Assembly: GCA_017408725.1 (NCBI GenBank)
Contig: JAFQUA010000031.1
Location: 55,529-119,528 of the forward strand
From: Oscillospiraceae bacterium
Lineage (GTDB): Bacteria; Bacillota_A; Clostridia; Oscillospirales; Oscillospiraceae
DNA length: 64,000 nt
Reading direction: 5' to 3'
Shown here in pieces: positions 8,058-16,364 of this stretch (positions are counted from its first letter, which is position 1; every line of letters begins with the position of its first letter). The notes under the pieces were generated by a model, which searched no databases, had not been told where the DNA came from, and saw only the letters and a program-made list of their open reading frames with translations. The position numbers were made by a program, and so were the translations under genes.

Positions 8058-9038
8058 TTAAACCATTTTCATTCCCTGAATTCCCAACCATGCAATGATG
8101 CAGGCAATTGCGGATACAGCGGCAAAAATTAAAACAATCTTGACTTCTTTCCAGCCACACATTTCAAAATGGTGGTGAATGGGAGACATTTTGAACAACC
8201 GCTTGCCATGGGTCAGCTTGAAATAGCCTACCTGCAGGATCACAGAAAGTGTCTCAACAATATACACAATACCCACAAGGATCAATATCAGCGGCATATT
8301 CAGCGCAAAAGCAAGTCCGCAAACCGCACCGCCTAAGAACAAAGAGCCAGTGTCACCCATAAACACCTTGGCAGGATGCCAGTTGTAGAATAAGTATGCA
8401 ATCAATCCACCAATCAGGCAGGCAGGCATCAACGCAAGATCCATTTTATTCTGCAACACCGCTGCGGCAGTAAAAAATACCATTACAGGAACTGTCACAC
8501 TTGCGCAAAGCCCATCCACACCATCGGTAAGATTCACAGCATTGACACAGCCCACCATTACAAACATGGCAAAGAAGATGTACAGAAGCGGATGGATCTC
8601 AATGCTGACATCAGCAAAGGGAATGTACAGATTTGTGATCAAGGTTCCCTGCTTATACAGCAGGTATAAAAACAGTGCGGAAACCGCCATCTGCAGCAGT
8701 GCTTTCTGGATAGAAGTCAGACCCAGATTTCGCTTAAACTTGACCTTTGTAAAGTCATCCAGAAAACCCACAAGTCCAAAGCACAGTGCCAGTGCCAGAA
8801 CATAAAACACGGAATAATCCTTCATGGTGGAGATGCCGATCAAAAGGCAAAGAACGAGACCAAAAATAAACATCAAGCCGCCCATCATAGGCGTACCGGA
8901 TTTATGATTGTGCCATGTAGGACCAACTTCACGAATTGATTGTCCCGCTTTCAGTGCCCGCAGTACCGGCAGGATCAAAAAACCGATGAGTCCGGTCAGC
9001 ACAGCGGATGCAGCCACTGAAATCAATATTCTTGTCAT
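8058..9038 (-). CDS. mraY: Phospho-MurNAc-pentapeptide transferase
   Basis: MraY transfers phospho-MurNAc-pentapeptide from UDP to undecaprenyl phosphate, giving lipid I. This 326-residue membrane protein has the catalytic DD motif (GFLDDFTKVK), the magnesium-binding NLTDGVDGL, the FMGDTGSLFLGG motif and the C-terminal histidine cluster SPIHHHFE. Length is typical for the family. It begins 14 bases after murF. Confidence 0.97.
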   Translation of the reverse strand: MTRILISVAASAVLTGLIGFLILPVLRALKAGQSIREVGPTWHNHKSGTPMMGGLMFIFGLVLCLLIGISTMKDYSVFYVLALALCFGLVGFLDDFTKVKFKRNLGLTSIQKALLQMAVSALFLYLLYKQGTLITNLYIPFADVSIEIHPLLYIFFAMFVMVGCVNAVNLTDGVDGLCASVTVPVMVFFTAAAVLQNKMDLALMPACLIGGLIAYLFYNWHPAKVFMGDTGSLFLGGAVCGLAFALNMPLILILVGIVYIVETLSVILQVGYFKLTHGKRLFKMSPIHHHFEMCGWKEVKIVLIFAAVSAIACIIAWLGIQGMKMV

Positions 9039-9052
9039 TTTACTTCCCCCGA

Positions 9053-10411
9053 TCAGGCTTCTTTTGTGAGTAGTTTCTCCACCGCAATCTCCATATGCAT
9101 GCCGTGGCTGCCCTTGAACAGCAGTACATCACCTGCTTTGACAACGCGCTTCAGTGCGGAAACCAGCGCATCCATATTCTCAAAGGCCTCAGTTCTTGCG
9201 TTCGGCATACCGCCCGTCAGTGCGCCGCTGACCACGCGGGTGCTGTTGGGGCCATAGGCAAAGACCATATCAGCCTTCTCCGCAGCGATCCTGCCAACAC
9301 GGTAATGCTCAGCAGCGGCACAAATACCAAGCTCCAGCATATCGCCCAGTACCGCAATGCGCCGTCCCTGCCGGTTACCAAGGACCGTCAGCGCAGCCGC
9401 CATGGACTCCGGACCTGCGTTATAACAATCCTTTATGATAGTATATCCTTCGTGCTCTATGATTTCCTGCCGTCCCGCCATATTTTGGAACCGGGACAGA
9501 GCTTGGCAGATCATGTCGCCGGGAATTCCAAAGGAAATGCCAACGCTCACAGCGGCAAGGGCATCGGAAACATAGTGCTCGCCTTCCAGCGCCAACGCAG
9601 CCTTCCAGTTTTCGTCTGCATAAGTAATATCGAAGGAAAGCATTCCACCCTTCTCCTGCACGCGGCTTCCCAGAATCTGACACTCAGGATTGCGTATACC
9701 AAAGTATGAGGCACGAATACCCGTTTGACGGACATTCCACAGCAGCTGGTCATCACCGTTAAGGATCACCTTTCCGTCAGCCTTCATACCCTCCAGAATC
9801 TCAAGCTTCGCTTTCAAAATTCCCTCTTGGGAACCAAGATGTTCAATATGCATCGTACCGATGTTGATAATCACAGCAACATCCGGGCAGGCGATAAAAG
9901 CCAGATACGCAATCTCGCGGAAATGGTTCATACCCATTTCCAAAACGGCAATTTCCGTATCCTCCGGCATAGAAAGCACTGCCATAGGCATACCGATGTC
10001 ATTATTGTGATTGACAGGAGTTTTTTCCACACGGAACCGGCTGCCGAGAACCGTCGCGATCATTTCCTTCGTGGTACTCTTACCGACAGAACCGGTAACG
10101 CCGACGACCTTCATTCCAAGACGCTTCCGTTCTTCCCGGGCAATGTCTCCCAACGCGATACGGGTATCATCTACCACAATGGCGGGATAATCCCCATCAC
10201 AACGGCTGCAAAGCACCGCTGCCGCGCCCTTTGTCAATGCCATCGGGATATAATCATGACCGTCACGCTGGCCCTTCAGTGCAATAAAGAGCTGACCGGG
10301 CTGTATTTTTCTGGAATCGTTATTGGCACCCAAAAAGGTGACATCTGCATATTTAGGGTCAATTTTTCCGCCGCACCACTGGGCGGCCTGCCCCAAGGTA
10401 ATGCTTCCCAT
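9053..10411 (-). CDS. murF: UDP-MurNAc-tripeptide--D-Ala-D-Ala ligase
   Basis: MurF adds D-Ala-D-Ala to the UDP-MurNAc tripeptide in the cytosol. The 452-residue protein has the Mur ligase P-loop GVTGSVGKSTTKEM (about residue 105), the central NHNNDIGMP segment and the C-terminal domain beginning DCYNAGPESM. It follows murE by one base, so the two are translationally coupled. Confidence 0.95.
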   Translation of the reverse strand: MGSITLGQAAQWCGGKIDPKYADVTFLGANNDSRKIQPGQLFIALKGQRDGHDYIPMALTKGAAAVLCSRCDGDYPAIVVDDTRIALGDIAREERKRLGMKVVGVTGSVGKSTTKEMIATVLGSRFRVEKTPVNHNNDIGMPMAVLSMPEDTEIAVLEMGMNHFREIAYLAFIACPDVAVIINIGTMHIEHLGSQEGILKAKLEILEGMKADGKVILNGDDQLLWNVRQTGIRASYFGIRNPECQILGSRVQEKGGMLSFDITYADENWKAALALEGEHYVSDALAAVSVGISFGIPGDMICQALSRFQNMAGRQEIIEHEGYTIIKDCYNAGPESMAAALTVLGNRQGRRIAVLGDMLELGICAAAEHYRVGRIAAEKADMVFAYGPNSTRVVSGALTGGMPNARTEAFENMDALVSALKRVVKAGDVLLFKGSHGMHMEIAVEKLLTKEA

Positions 10412-10412
10412 G

Positions 10413-11864
10413 TTATTTCCTCACTTCCTCCAAATAAGCGGCAACCTCTTCCCGCTCATCCAGATGGTGCTTTACACCGCAAATTTCCTGATAGGTTTCG
10501 TGGCCCTTTCCTGCCAATATAATAATATCATTAATTTCCGCTTTGTCCATAGCATATCGAATCGCTTTTCGCCGATTTTCGATGACGGTGTACTTTTCTT
10601 TCGGTACAACCACCCCTTTCAGGATGTCATCGATAATGGACATGGGATCTTCGGTTCGAGGATTATCCGAAGTAATGACCGCAAAATCAGCCAGATTTGT
10701 GCCGATTTTACCCATAATCGGCCGCTTTATGGGATCACGGTCGCCACCGCAGCCAAACACCGCGATCAAGTTGCCCTTGCAGAAATCTTTCACAGCTGTG
10801 AGAACATTTTCCAGACCGTCGGGAGTGTGTGCATAGTCGATCAGCACTGTATAAGGCATACCGGGAGTCGGTACTACCTCTATTCTGCCCTGGATGCCCT
10901 TGGCTGTCTTTAACGCTTCCACAGCGTCGGGCAGTTCAACACCCAGCTGCAAAGCGATTCCCAGCACCGTAAGCGCATTGTATACCGTAAATCTTCCCGG
11001 AACGGGAAGCGCAACCTTCTCCTCTGCTCCGTTGTACAGTGCCATGAAACTGATGCCGTCAGAATGGAGCTGCAAATCTCTTGCAACCAGTGCTGCATCC
11101 GATTTTACGGATGTGGTAAGCAGATCACAGGCAGCTTTTGCTGTAACGCGCGAGTACCATGCATCATCCCGGTTCGCAACGGCTTTATGGCAACGGGAAA
11201 ACAGTTCCGCTTTTGTATCGCAATAGTTTTCCATGGTCTTGTGGAAATCCAGATGATCCTCCGTCAGATTGGTAAAGGCAGCGACATCAAAGAAAACACC
11301 GCCGATCCGATCCAGCGCGATGGCATGAGAAGAAACTTCCATGACCACATGGGTACAGCCTGCATCCCGCATTTGCGCAAACAGGGCCTGCAATTCAAAG
11401 CTTTCCGGCGTGGTTCTCTCGGTGGGTAGCACCAGATCACCAATGCGGTTTTCCATAGTGCCGATGAGTCCCACCTTTGTGCCCAGTGTTTTTTCCAATA
11501 CCTGCTTTAACAGCATGGTGACCGAGGTTTTTCCGTTGGTTCCGGTGACACCGATCATTTTCATGCTTTTGGACGGATGTCCAAAGAAATTACAGCCGAT
11601 CAGCGCCAGCGCCAGCCTGTCAGATTCCACTAGGATATACGGAACGGCGATTTCCGGCTTTTTTGCCGTTACAACCGCTGCCGCGCCCTTTTCCATAGCC
11701 ATAGGGATAAATCGGTTGCCATCAGATGCAAAACCGGTAATCGCAACAAACAAGCTTCCAGATTCTACCTTTCTAGAGTCATAGGAAATATTCTCAATAT
11801 TCAGTTCCATGTCCGCCGTTGCTTCTATTACAGAAACACCTGCCAGCAAATCCTTTAGTTTCAT
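10413..11864 (-). CDS. murE: UDP-MurNAc-L-Ala-D-Glu ligase, meso-diaminopimelate type
   Basis: MurE adds the third amino acid of the stem peptide. The 483-residue protein has the P-loop GVTGTNGKTSVTML, the TTPESFELQ motif, and the substrate-selecting motif DNPR (ITSDNPRTEDP, about residue 404), which marks addition of meso-diaminopimelate rather than lysine. It is the first of the murE-murF-mraY run and lies 18 bases after the PBP gene. Confidence 0.95.
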   Translation of the reverse strand: MKLKDLLAGVSVIEATADMELNIENISYDSRKVESGSLFVAITGFASDGNRFIPMAMEKGAAAVVTAKKPEIAVPYILVESDRLALALIGCNFFGHPSKSMKMIGVTGTNGKTSVTMLLKQVLEKTLGTKVGLIGTMENRIGDLVLPTERTTPESFELQALFAQMRDAGCTHVVMEVSSHAIALDRIGGVFFDVAAFTNLTEDHLDFHKTMENYCDTKAELFSRCHKAVANRDDAWYSRVTAKAACDLLTTSVKSDAALVARDLQLHSDGISFMALYNGAEEKVALPVPGRFTVYNALTVLGIALQLGVELPDAVEALKTAKGIQGRIEVVPTPGMPYTVLIDYAHTPDGLENVLTAVKDFCKGNLIAVFGCGGDRDPIKRPIMGKIGTNLADFAVITSDNPRTEDPMSIIDDILKGVVVPKEKYTVIENRRKAIRYAMDKAEINDIIILAGKGHETYQEICGVKHHLDEREEVAAYLEEVRK

Positions 11865-11882
11865 AATATCTCCTTCTCACAG

Positions 11883-14219
11883 CTAATCTGCTGCATTTGT
11901 GTCCAAAAATTTCAGTTCAATCGTTGTACCACGAGGTACTTGCGATCCTGAAGCTATGCTTTGTGATACCGCCGTTACCTTGTGCGAAACAGAAGCGTTT
12001 CCGGTAACAAGAACATATAGTCCCAATTGCCCCGCCGCGTCACTAGCCTGTTGGCGGTTCATACCCATAAAATCCGGAACTGTCACCATTTCGGTTTCCG
12101 GCTCATCCCCCATATACAGCAGCACCTGGCTTCCGCCGGGAACCGCTTCCCCTGCTGCAGGTATTTGCCCGGTGACCGTATCACCTGTACCGATCATCTT
12201 TGCGCCGAGGGTGGCTTCCTTCAATACTTTTTCTGCCTGCTTCGCAGTCATTCCGGTCATATCCTCCAAAACGACTGTTTTCCCTGCAATTTCATCTTCC
12301 CCAAAGGACTGCTCTACACCAAGGTAAGGCAGAATATCGGCCATGACCGCACCAACGGTAGGTGCTGCCATAACACCGCCAGAAATATACAGTCCGGTAG
12401 AACGGGACGGCGTATCCAGTGCCACCAATACAATATACTCCGGATCCTCCATTGGCGCAATCCCCACAAATGATACGATTTTATCCAGCGTAGGCTTGCC
12501 ATTCTCGTCCAAAACGTCGATTTTTTCACTGGTTCCGGTTTTTCCACCGATGGAAAATCCGGCAACAGAGGCATTTTTTGCCGTTCCTTCTGTTACGACA
12601 GAACGAATCAGAGTCCGCATGGTCATAGAGGTTTCCTCGCTGATGACCTGCCGGATCACTGTGGGCTCCTGCTTCAGAACCGTATTTCCATCGGCATCTA
12701 CAACCTCAGATACCACATACGGTTCCAGCAAGTATCCGCCGTTGACAACGGATGCGATCGCCCGCACCAACTGGAGCGGTGTCAGCTTAAAGGTTTGCCC
12801 AAAGGAACCGGAGGTCAGTGAAGCAGTTCCCCACTTATCGGTATTTGTTACCAATTGCTTGTCAAAAAAGACGCCCTTGCTCTCACCGGCAAGATCGATT
12901 CCCGTCTTTTCCATCACGCCGAAATTTTTAATATAGTCATAGAAGCGCTCACCGCCCAGCTTTAAGGCGATATGAGCAAAGGCAATATTACAGGAGTTCT
13001 GCAAAGCCTGAGGTGTCTGCTCCGAGCCATGGCCTGCTGAACGCCAGCAGTGCAGCAGCTGGGATCTTCCTGGGATCCGCTCCGAACCGCTGCAATGAAA
13101 GCCGGTGTTCAAATCGATGGCACCGCAATCCAGCGCTGCCGCCATGGTCAATACCTTGAAAGTAGATCCCGGCTCATAGCCGTCAGAAATGCAGCGGTTT
13201 CGCCACTGCTTCAGCCGGGCCGCTGTTACCGCCTCCTGATAGGTCTTTTTCCCGTTTCGGTAGGCATCGGAATCCTCAGGATATGCAAGATAGGAAAGCT
13301 TCAGTTCCTCTGTCTGCTGCAAAGCCTTCAGATCCGCGATCTCCAGATATTGATTGGGGTCATAACTACCCAAGGTTGCCATGGCAAGGATCTCTCCGGT
13401 CTTGGCATTCATGACCATACCAAATGCACCGTTTTGCACATCGTAACGGGCAATGGCGGCTTCCATCTGCTTTTCGAGGCATGCCTGCACCGTTGCGTCA
13501 ATGGTCAAAATCACACTGTCCCCTTGTTTAGAGGACACATATTTTTCAAAGGAATAGGGCATATCCATCTCGTTGTTGCCCTTCGTGGTTATTACCTTTC
13601 CCGCAGTTCCCTCAAGGTAGCTGTTATAGGCTGCTTCAATGCCCTCAGAACCGGTATTGGACGCATTTGTGAAGCCAATCACCTGAGCAGCCAAAGATCC
13701 AAAGGGATATGTCCGCATGGAATTCGGCTCCAGATGAATACCGGAAATTTTCTTTTCATTGATATACGCCCGGATTTTCCCTGCTGTTTCTTCACTGACC
13801 CGTGTTCCTACCTGCTTATAGCGTTTTGTGGTGTCTTTCGCCTGCTCCGTGATCCATGCAGGATCCGCTTCCAGAAGCTCTCCCAGCACACAGGAAATGT
13901 CTTCAATATCCGCCTTGGACTGCTTGAGCTCATGTGGATCGAGATACACATTTTCCACAGTGACAGACCGGGCCATAATATTCATATTCCGGTCGTATAT
14001 GGTTCCCCTGTCCGCTGTAACAACCGTAGTTCTTGTCTGATTCCGCAGGGCTAATTGTGAATAATAATCGTACTGGCTGATCATAAGGCTGTATAACTGA
14101 AGCACTACAGGCGCAAATGCCGCAATGCCCAGAACCGCCATGATCGCAAGAATTCTTTTGTGATGTCCACTGTCTCCACGGAAGCGGGCATATTCCTTTT
14201 TTTGAATGTTTTTTGCCAT
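11883..14219 (-). CDS. Class B penicillin-binding protein with two PASTA domains (FtsI/SpoVD type)
   Basis: This transpeptidase cross-links septal peptidoglycan. The 778-residue protein has a cytosolic tail, one membrane segment (about 22-46) and a PBP dimer domain that opens with RGTIYDRN. The transpeptidase domain carries SxxK (STFK, 352-355), SxN (SCN, 409-411) and KTGTS (about 560). Two PASTA domains follow, separated by a short linker, with the repeated pattern VPDFMGMNRQQASD. The PASTA tail fits both FtsI/Pbp2B and the sporulation protein SpoVD. As the only PBP in the cluster it is likely the vegetative division enzyme. Confidence 0.92.
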   Translation of the reverse strand: MAKNIQKKEYARFRGDSGHHKRILAIMAVLGIAAFAPVVLQLYSLMISQYDYYSQLALRNQTRTTVVTADRGTIYDRNMNIMARSVTVENVYLDPHELKQSKADIEDISCVLGELLEADPAWITEQAKDTTKRYKQVGTRVSEETAGKIRAYINEKKISGIHLEPNSMRTYPFGSLAAQVIGFTNASNTGSEGIEAAYNSYLEGTAGKVITTKGNNEMDMPYSFEKYVSSKQGDSVILTIDATVQACLEKQMEAAIARYDVQNGAFGMVMNAKTGEILAMATLGSYDPNQYLEIADLKALQQTEELKLSYLAYPEDSDAYRNGKKTYQEAVTAARLKQWRNRCISDGYEPGSTFKVLTMAAALDCGAIDLNTGFHCSGSERIPGRSQLLHCWRSAGHGSEQTPQALQNSCNIAFAHIALKLGGERFYDYIKNFGVMEKTGIDLAGESKGVFFDKQLVTNTDKWGTASLTSGSFGQTFKLTPLQLVRAIASVVNGGYLLEPYVVSEVVDADGNTVLKQEPTVIRQVISEETSMTMRTLIRSVVTEGTAKNASVAGFSIGGKTGTSEKIDVLDENGKPTLDKIVSFVGIAPMEDPEYIVLVALDTPSRSTGLYISGGVMAAPTVGAVMADILPYLGVEQSFGEDEIAGKTVVLEDMTGMTAKQAEKVLKEATLGAKMIGTGDTVTGQIPAAGEAVPGGSQVLLYMGDEPETEMVTVPDFMGMNRQQASDAAGQLGLYVLVTGNASVSHKVTAVSQSIASGSQVPRGTTIELKFLDTNAAD

Positions 14220-14252
14220 AGGTCACCGGCCTTTCAGATGGCTGCAAGGTAT

Positions 14253-14287
14253 CAATGGGCAGCAAGGGAATCCCTTACTGCCCATTG
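14253..14287 (-). other. Long hairpin between ftsL and the PBP gene
   Basis: CAATGGGCAG pairs with CTGCCCATTG, and an inner AAGGG pairs with CCCTT, giving 15 pairs with one C-A mismatch. No T-tract follows, so it is not a standard terminator. It may act as a processing or stabilising element within the operon, in an unusually long gap of 104 bases. Confidence 0.5.
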
Positions 14288-14323
14288 CAGCTGCTATCTA
14301 AATTCTATTGGCCGGGACAGCCT

Positions 14324-14791
14324 TTATGCAAAAAGGCCGGTTAAAAAAGCACAGAAAGATTCCCAAGCAGTGGGTTCCGGCTCTGCATGGGGTACCGTCA
14401 CCGAAACAGAAATCTGGGTTACCTCAGAAGAAGGAACCAATCCCATAGCAAGGGCGATCTTTTCGATCTCATTAAGATCATAACCGGAAGTATATGTATC
14501 CTGAAGTGTGGCATTTTCCTGCTGCAAAGAGGAAACATAGTTCTGAAGCTGCGTAACTTCCGCTCTTGCATCCTGCAGACGGACAAAGCCAACCAGCAGC
14601 AACACCAGCATTGCGGCTGCAACCACAATACCGCCAATGGCTACCGGATCCAGCGCGATGACCGTTTTCTTTTGCCGGCGCATTTTGGGCAGCTTTACCT
14701 GCTTCTTCCTGCGAGCAGGCGCTTCCAGCTGGTAAGCCATGGTGCCGGAAACATAGGCGTTAATATATTGGATTTCCGGTTGTCTTGCCAT
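14324..14791 (-). CDS. ftsL: FtsL/DivIC-like septum protein
   Basis: A 155-residue bitopic membrane protein. It has a basic cytosolic region (residues 25-45), a single membrane segment (about 50-70), a short leucine-rich coiled coil (QNYVSSLQQENATL) and the family segment LNEIEKIALAMGL. The position between rsmH and the class B PBP gene is that of ftsL in nearly all dcw clusters. Sequence alone cannot separate FtsL from DivIC; position supports FtsL. Confidence 0.85.
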   Translation of the reverse strand: MARQPEIQYINAYVSGTMAYQLEAPARRKKQVKLPKMRRQKKTVIALDPVAIGGIVVAAAMLVLLLVGFVRLQDARAEVTQLQNYVSSLQQENATLQDTYTSGYDLNEIEKIALAMGLVPSSEVTQISVSVTVPHAEPEPTAWESFCAFLTGLFA

Positions 14792-14829
14792 TTTGATCTC
14801 TCCTCTTTATACTCCATTGACCGCAAAGG

Positions 14830-15765
14830 TCAAATCTTTTCACACACACGAAGCTTTGCGCTACGGGACCTCGGATTCATTTCAAGCTCCTCATCCCCTG
14901 CCGTTACCGGCTTGCGGGTAATCAGCTTGACCTGAGGCTTTCTGCCGCAGACGCAGACCGGGAAATTGGGCGGGCATGTGCAGCCCTTTGCCGCCTCCGC
15001 CATTGCATTCTTTACGATCCTGTCCTCCAGCGAGTGGAATGTGATCACCGCCAGCCGTCCACCGGAGTTCAGGCAGGGAATCGCGTCGCGCATTACCTTT
15101 TCCACACTGCCAAGTTCATCATTTACCGCAATGCGGATAGCTTGAAAGCTTCTTTTCGCCGGGTGCTGCTTTTCACGAAGTGCCGCAGCGGGCATTGCCC
15201 CACGGATCACATCTACCAATTCCAGCGTTGTTTGTATGCTTTTTTCTATTCTTCGGCTGCAGATGGCTTCCGCTATTCTGGGTGCGTACCGCTCTTCACC
15301 GTAATCGAACAGAATTCTGCGAAGCTCCTCAAAGGACCATCCGTTTACTACATCATAAGCAGAAAGGGCATCTTCCCGGTTCATGCGCATATCCAATGGT
15401 GCATCCGCCATATAGGAAAAACCTCTGTCGGCGTCATCCAGCTGCGGAGAAGAAACACCCAGATCCAGCAGGATGCCGTCCACGCCATTGATCTTTTGCT
15501 CTTCTAACACTGCGGCGATTTCACTGAAATTGGAATGGACCAATGTAATCCGCTCACCGAATGCTTTCAGTCTCTCGCCTGCCGCTTTCAGCGCTGTGGT
15601 ATCCCGGTCAATTCCGATCAGCCGGCCGGTTGTCAGCCGCTTGGCGATCTGGCTGGAATGTCCGGCGCCGCCCAACGTACCGTCTACATAGATGCCGTCA
15701 GGGCGGATGTTCAAGCCATCGAGACACTCATTCAGCAGCACGGAAACATGATGAAACCCACTCAT
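14830..15765 (-). CDS. rsmH: 16S rRNA (cytosine-1402-N4)-methyltransferase
   Basis: RsmH methylates C1402 in the ribosomal P site. The 311-residue protein has the N-terminal HVSVLLNECLDGL, SAM motif GTLGGAGHS, and the family motifs LLDLGVSSPQLDD and RLAVITFHSLEDRIVK. Its ATG overlaps the mraZ stop by four bases (15762-15765). The cysteines in GCTCPPNFPVCVCG near residue 280 are a common feature of Firmicutes RsmH. Confidence 0.97.
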   Translation of the reverse strand: MSGFHHVSVLLNECLDGLNIRPDGIYVDGTLGGAGHSSQIAKRLTTGRLIGIDRDTTALKAAGERLKAFGERITLVHSNFSEIAAVLEEQKINGVDGILLDLGVSSPQLDDADRGFSYMADAPLDMRMNREDALSAYDVVNGWSFEELRRILFDYGEERYAPRIAEAICSRRIEKSIQTTLELVDVIRGAMPAAALREKQHPAKRSFQAIRIAVNDELGSVEKVMRDAIPCLNSGGRLAVITFHSLEDRIVKNAMAEAAKGCTCPPNFPVCVCGRKPQVKLITRKPVTAGDEELEMNPRSRSAKLRVCEKI

Positions 15766-16190
15766 AGGCCAATTGCCTCCAAAGATGCCAGCAGCTTTTC
15801 CGGTGTAAGGTTCTCCGCTTCGAAGGCTGCAAACTCTTCACAATCCCAGATCTCCGCCTGACCGGCACGGCCAACGATCATTACATCCTTTTTGATGCCG
15901 GCATATTCCAGCAGAAATTGGGTCAGGCTGAAACGAAACTGCTTATCCGGCTCACATTCCGTGGCATTCATAAAGATCAAGCTGGTAGCAGCGCCCTTCT
16001 GAGAGATAGGCAATGTGTTGTAGTTTTCACTGAGGATCTGCCAATCGGCAGCCGTATAAACCGTGAGACACCGATGACCGCAGTTGACACCTAATGTGAC
16101 AAAGAAATCCGCACCCAGCTCTTCACGAAGCTTTGCAGGGACGAATAAACGGTTCTTATCGTCCAGTTTTGCAGGATATTTACCGATCAT
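15762..16190 (-). CDS. mraZ: MraZ, transcriptional regulator of the dcw cluster
   Basis: A 142-residue protein with two AbrB-like SpoVT/MraZ domains. It begins MIGKYPAKLDDKNRLFVPAK, with the conserved D-K-x-R and the second repeat motif containing FRFSLTQFLLEYAGI. MraZ binds repeats in its own promoter region and represses the cluster; four candidate repeats lie just upstream at 16203-16240. First gene of the operon. Confidence 0.95.
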   Translation of the reverse strand: MIGKYPAKLDDKNRLFVPAKLREELGADFFVTLGVNCGHRCLTVYTAADWQILSENYNTLPISQKGAATSLIFMNATECEPDKQFRFSLTQFLLEYAGIKKDVMIVGRAGQAEIWDCEEFAAFEAENLTPEKLLASLEAIGL

Positions 16191-16202
16191 TTTGTCTCAC
16201 CT

Positions 16203-16240
16203 ACTCCATTTTACTCCACTTTACTACCATTTTGCTCCAC
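16203..16240 (-). promoter_or_regulatory. Four MraZ box repeats in the mraZ leader
   Basis: On the minus strand, four related heptamers occur every 10-11 bases: GTGGAGC, ATGGTAG, GTGGAGT and ATGGAGT. The last abuts the ribosome binding site of mraZ. Known MraZ sites are short TGGG- or AAAGTG-like direct repeats at one helical turn, which this matches in spacing and partly in sequence. They lie between the -10 and the start codon, consistent with repression. Confidence 0.7.
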
Positions 16241-16248
16241 TTAATGAC

Positions 16249-16277
16249 AGTATACATCCAACTTCCAGAAAAATCAA
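16249..16277 (-). promoter_or_regulatory. Promoter of the mraZ (dcw) operon
   Basis: -35 TTGATT (16272-16277) and -10 TATACT (16249-16254) with a 17-base spacer on the minus strand. Transcription would start at the edge of the MraZ box array. Confidence 0.75.
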
Positions 16278-16332
16278 TCTTTTTTTCAAAAATTTTTGGG
16301 TTTTTCTTCAAAAAACCTCGTTATTCTAATTT

Positions 16333-16348
16333 TAGAACACTTGTTCTA
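16333..16348. promoter_or_regulatory. Candidate LexA-type palindrome (GAAC-N4-GTTC)
   Basis: TAGAACACTTGTTCTA is a perfect palindrome of 6-base arms around a 4-base centre and contains GAAC-N4-GTTC, the core of the Gram-positive SOS box. It lies 55 bases upstream of the mraZ -35 and just after the clpC stop codon. It could instead be a weak hairpin ending the clpC transcript, but no T-tract follows. Confidence 0.35.
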
Positions 16349-16364
16349 TTTCATCATTTTCACT

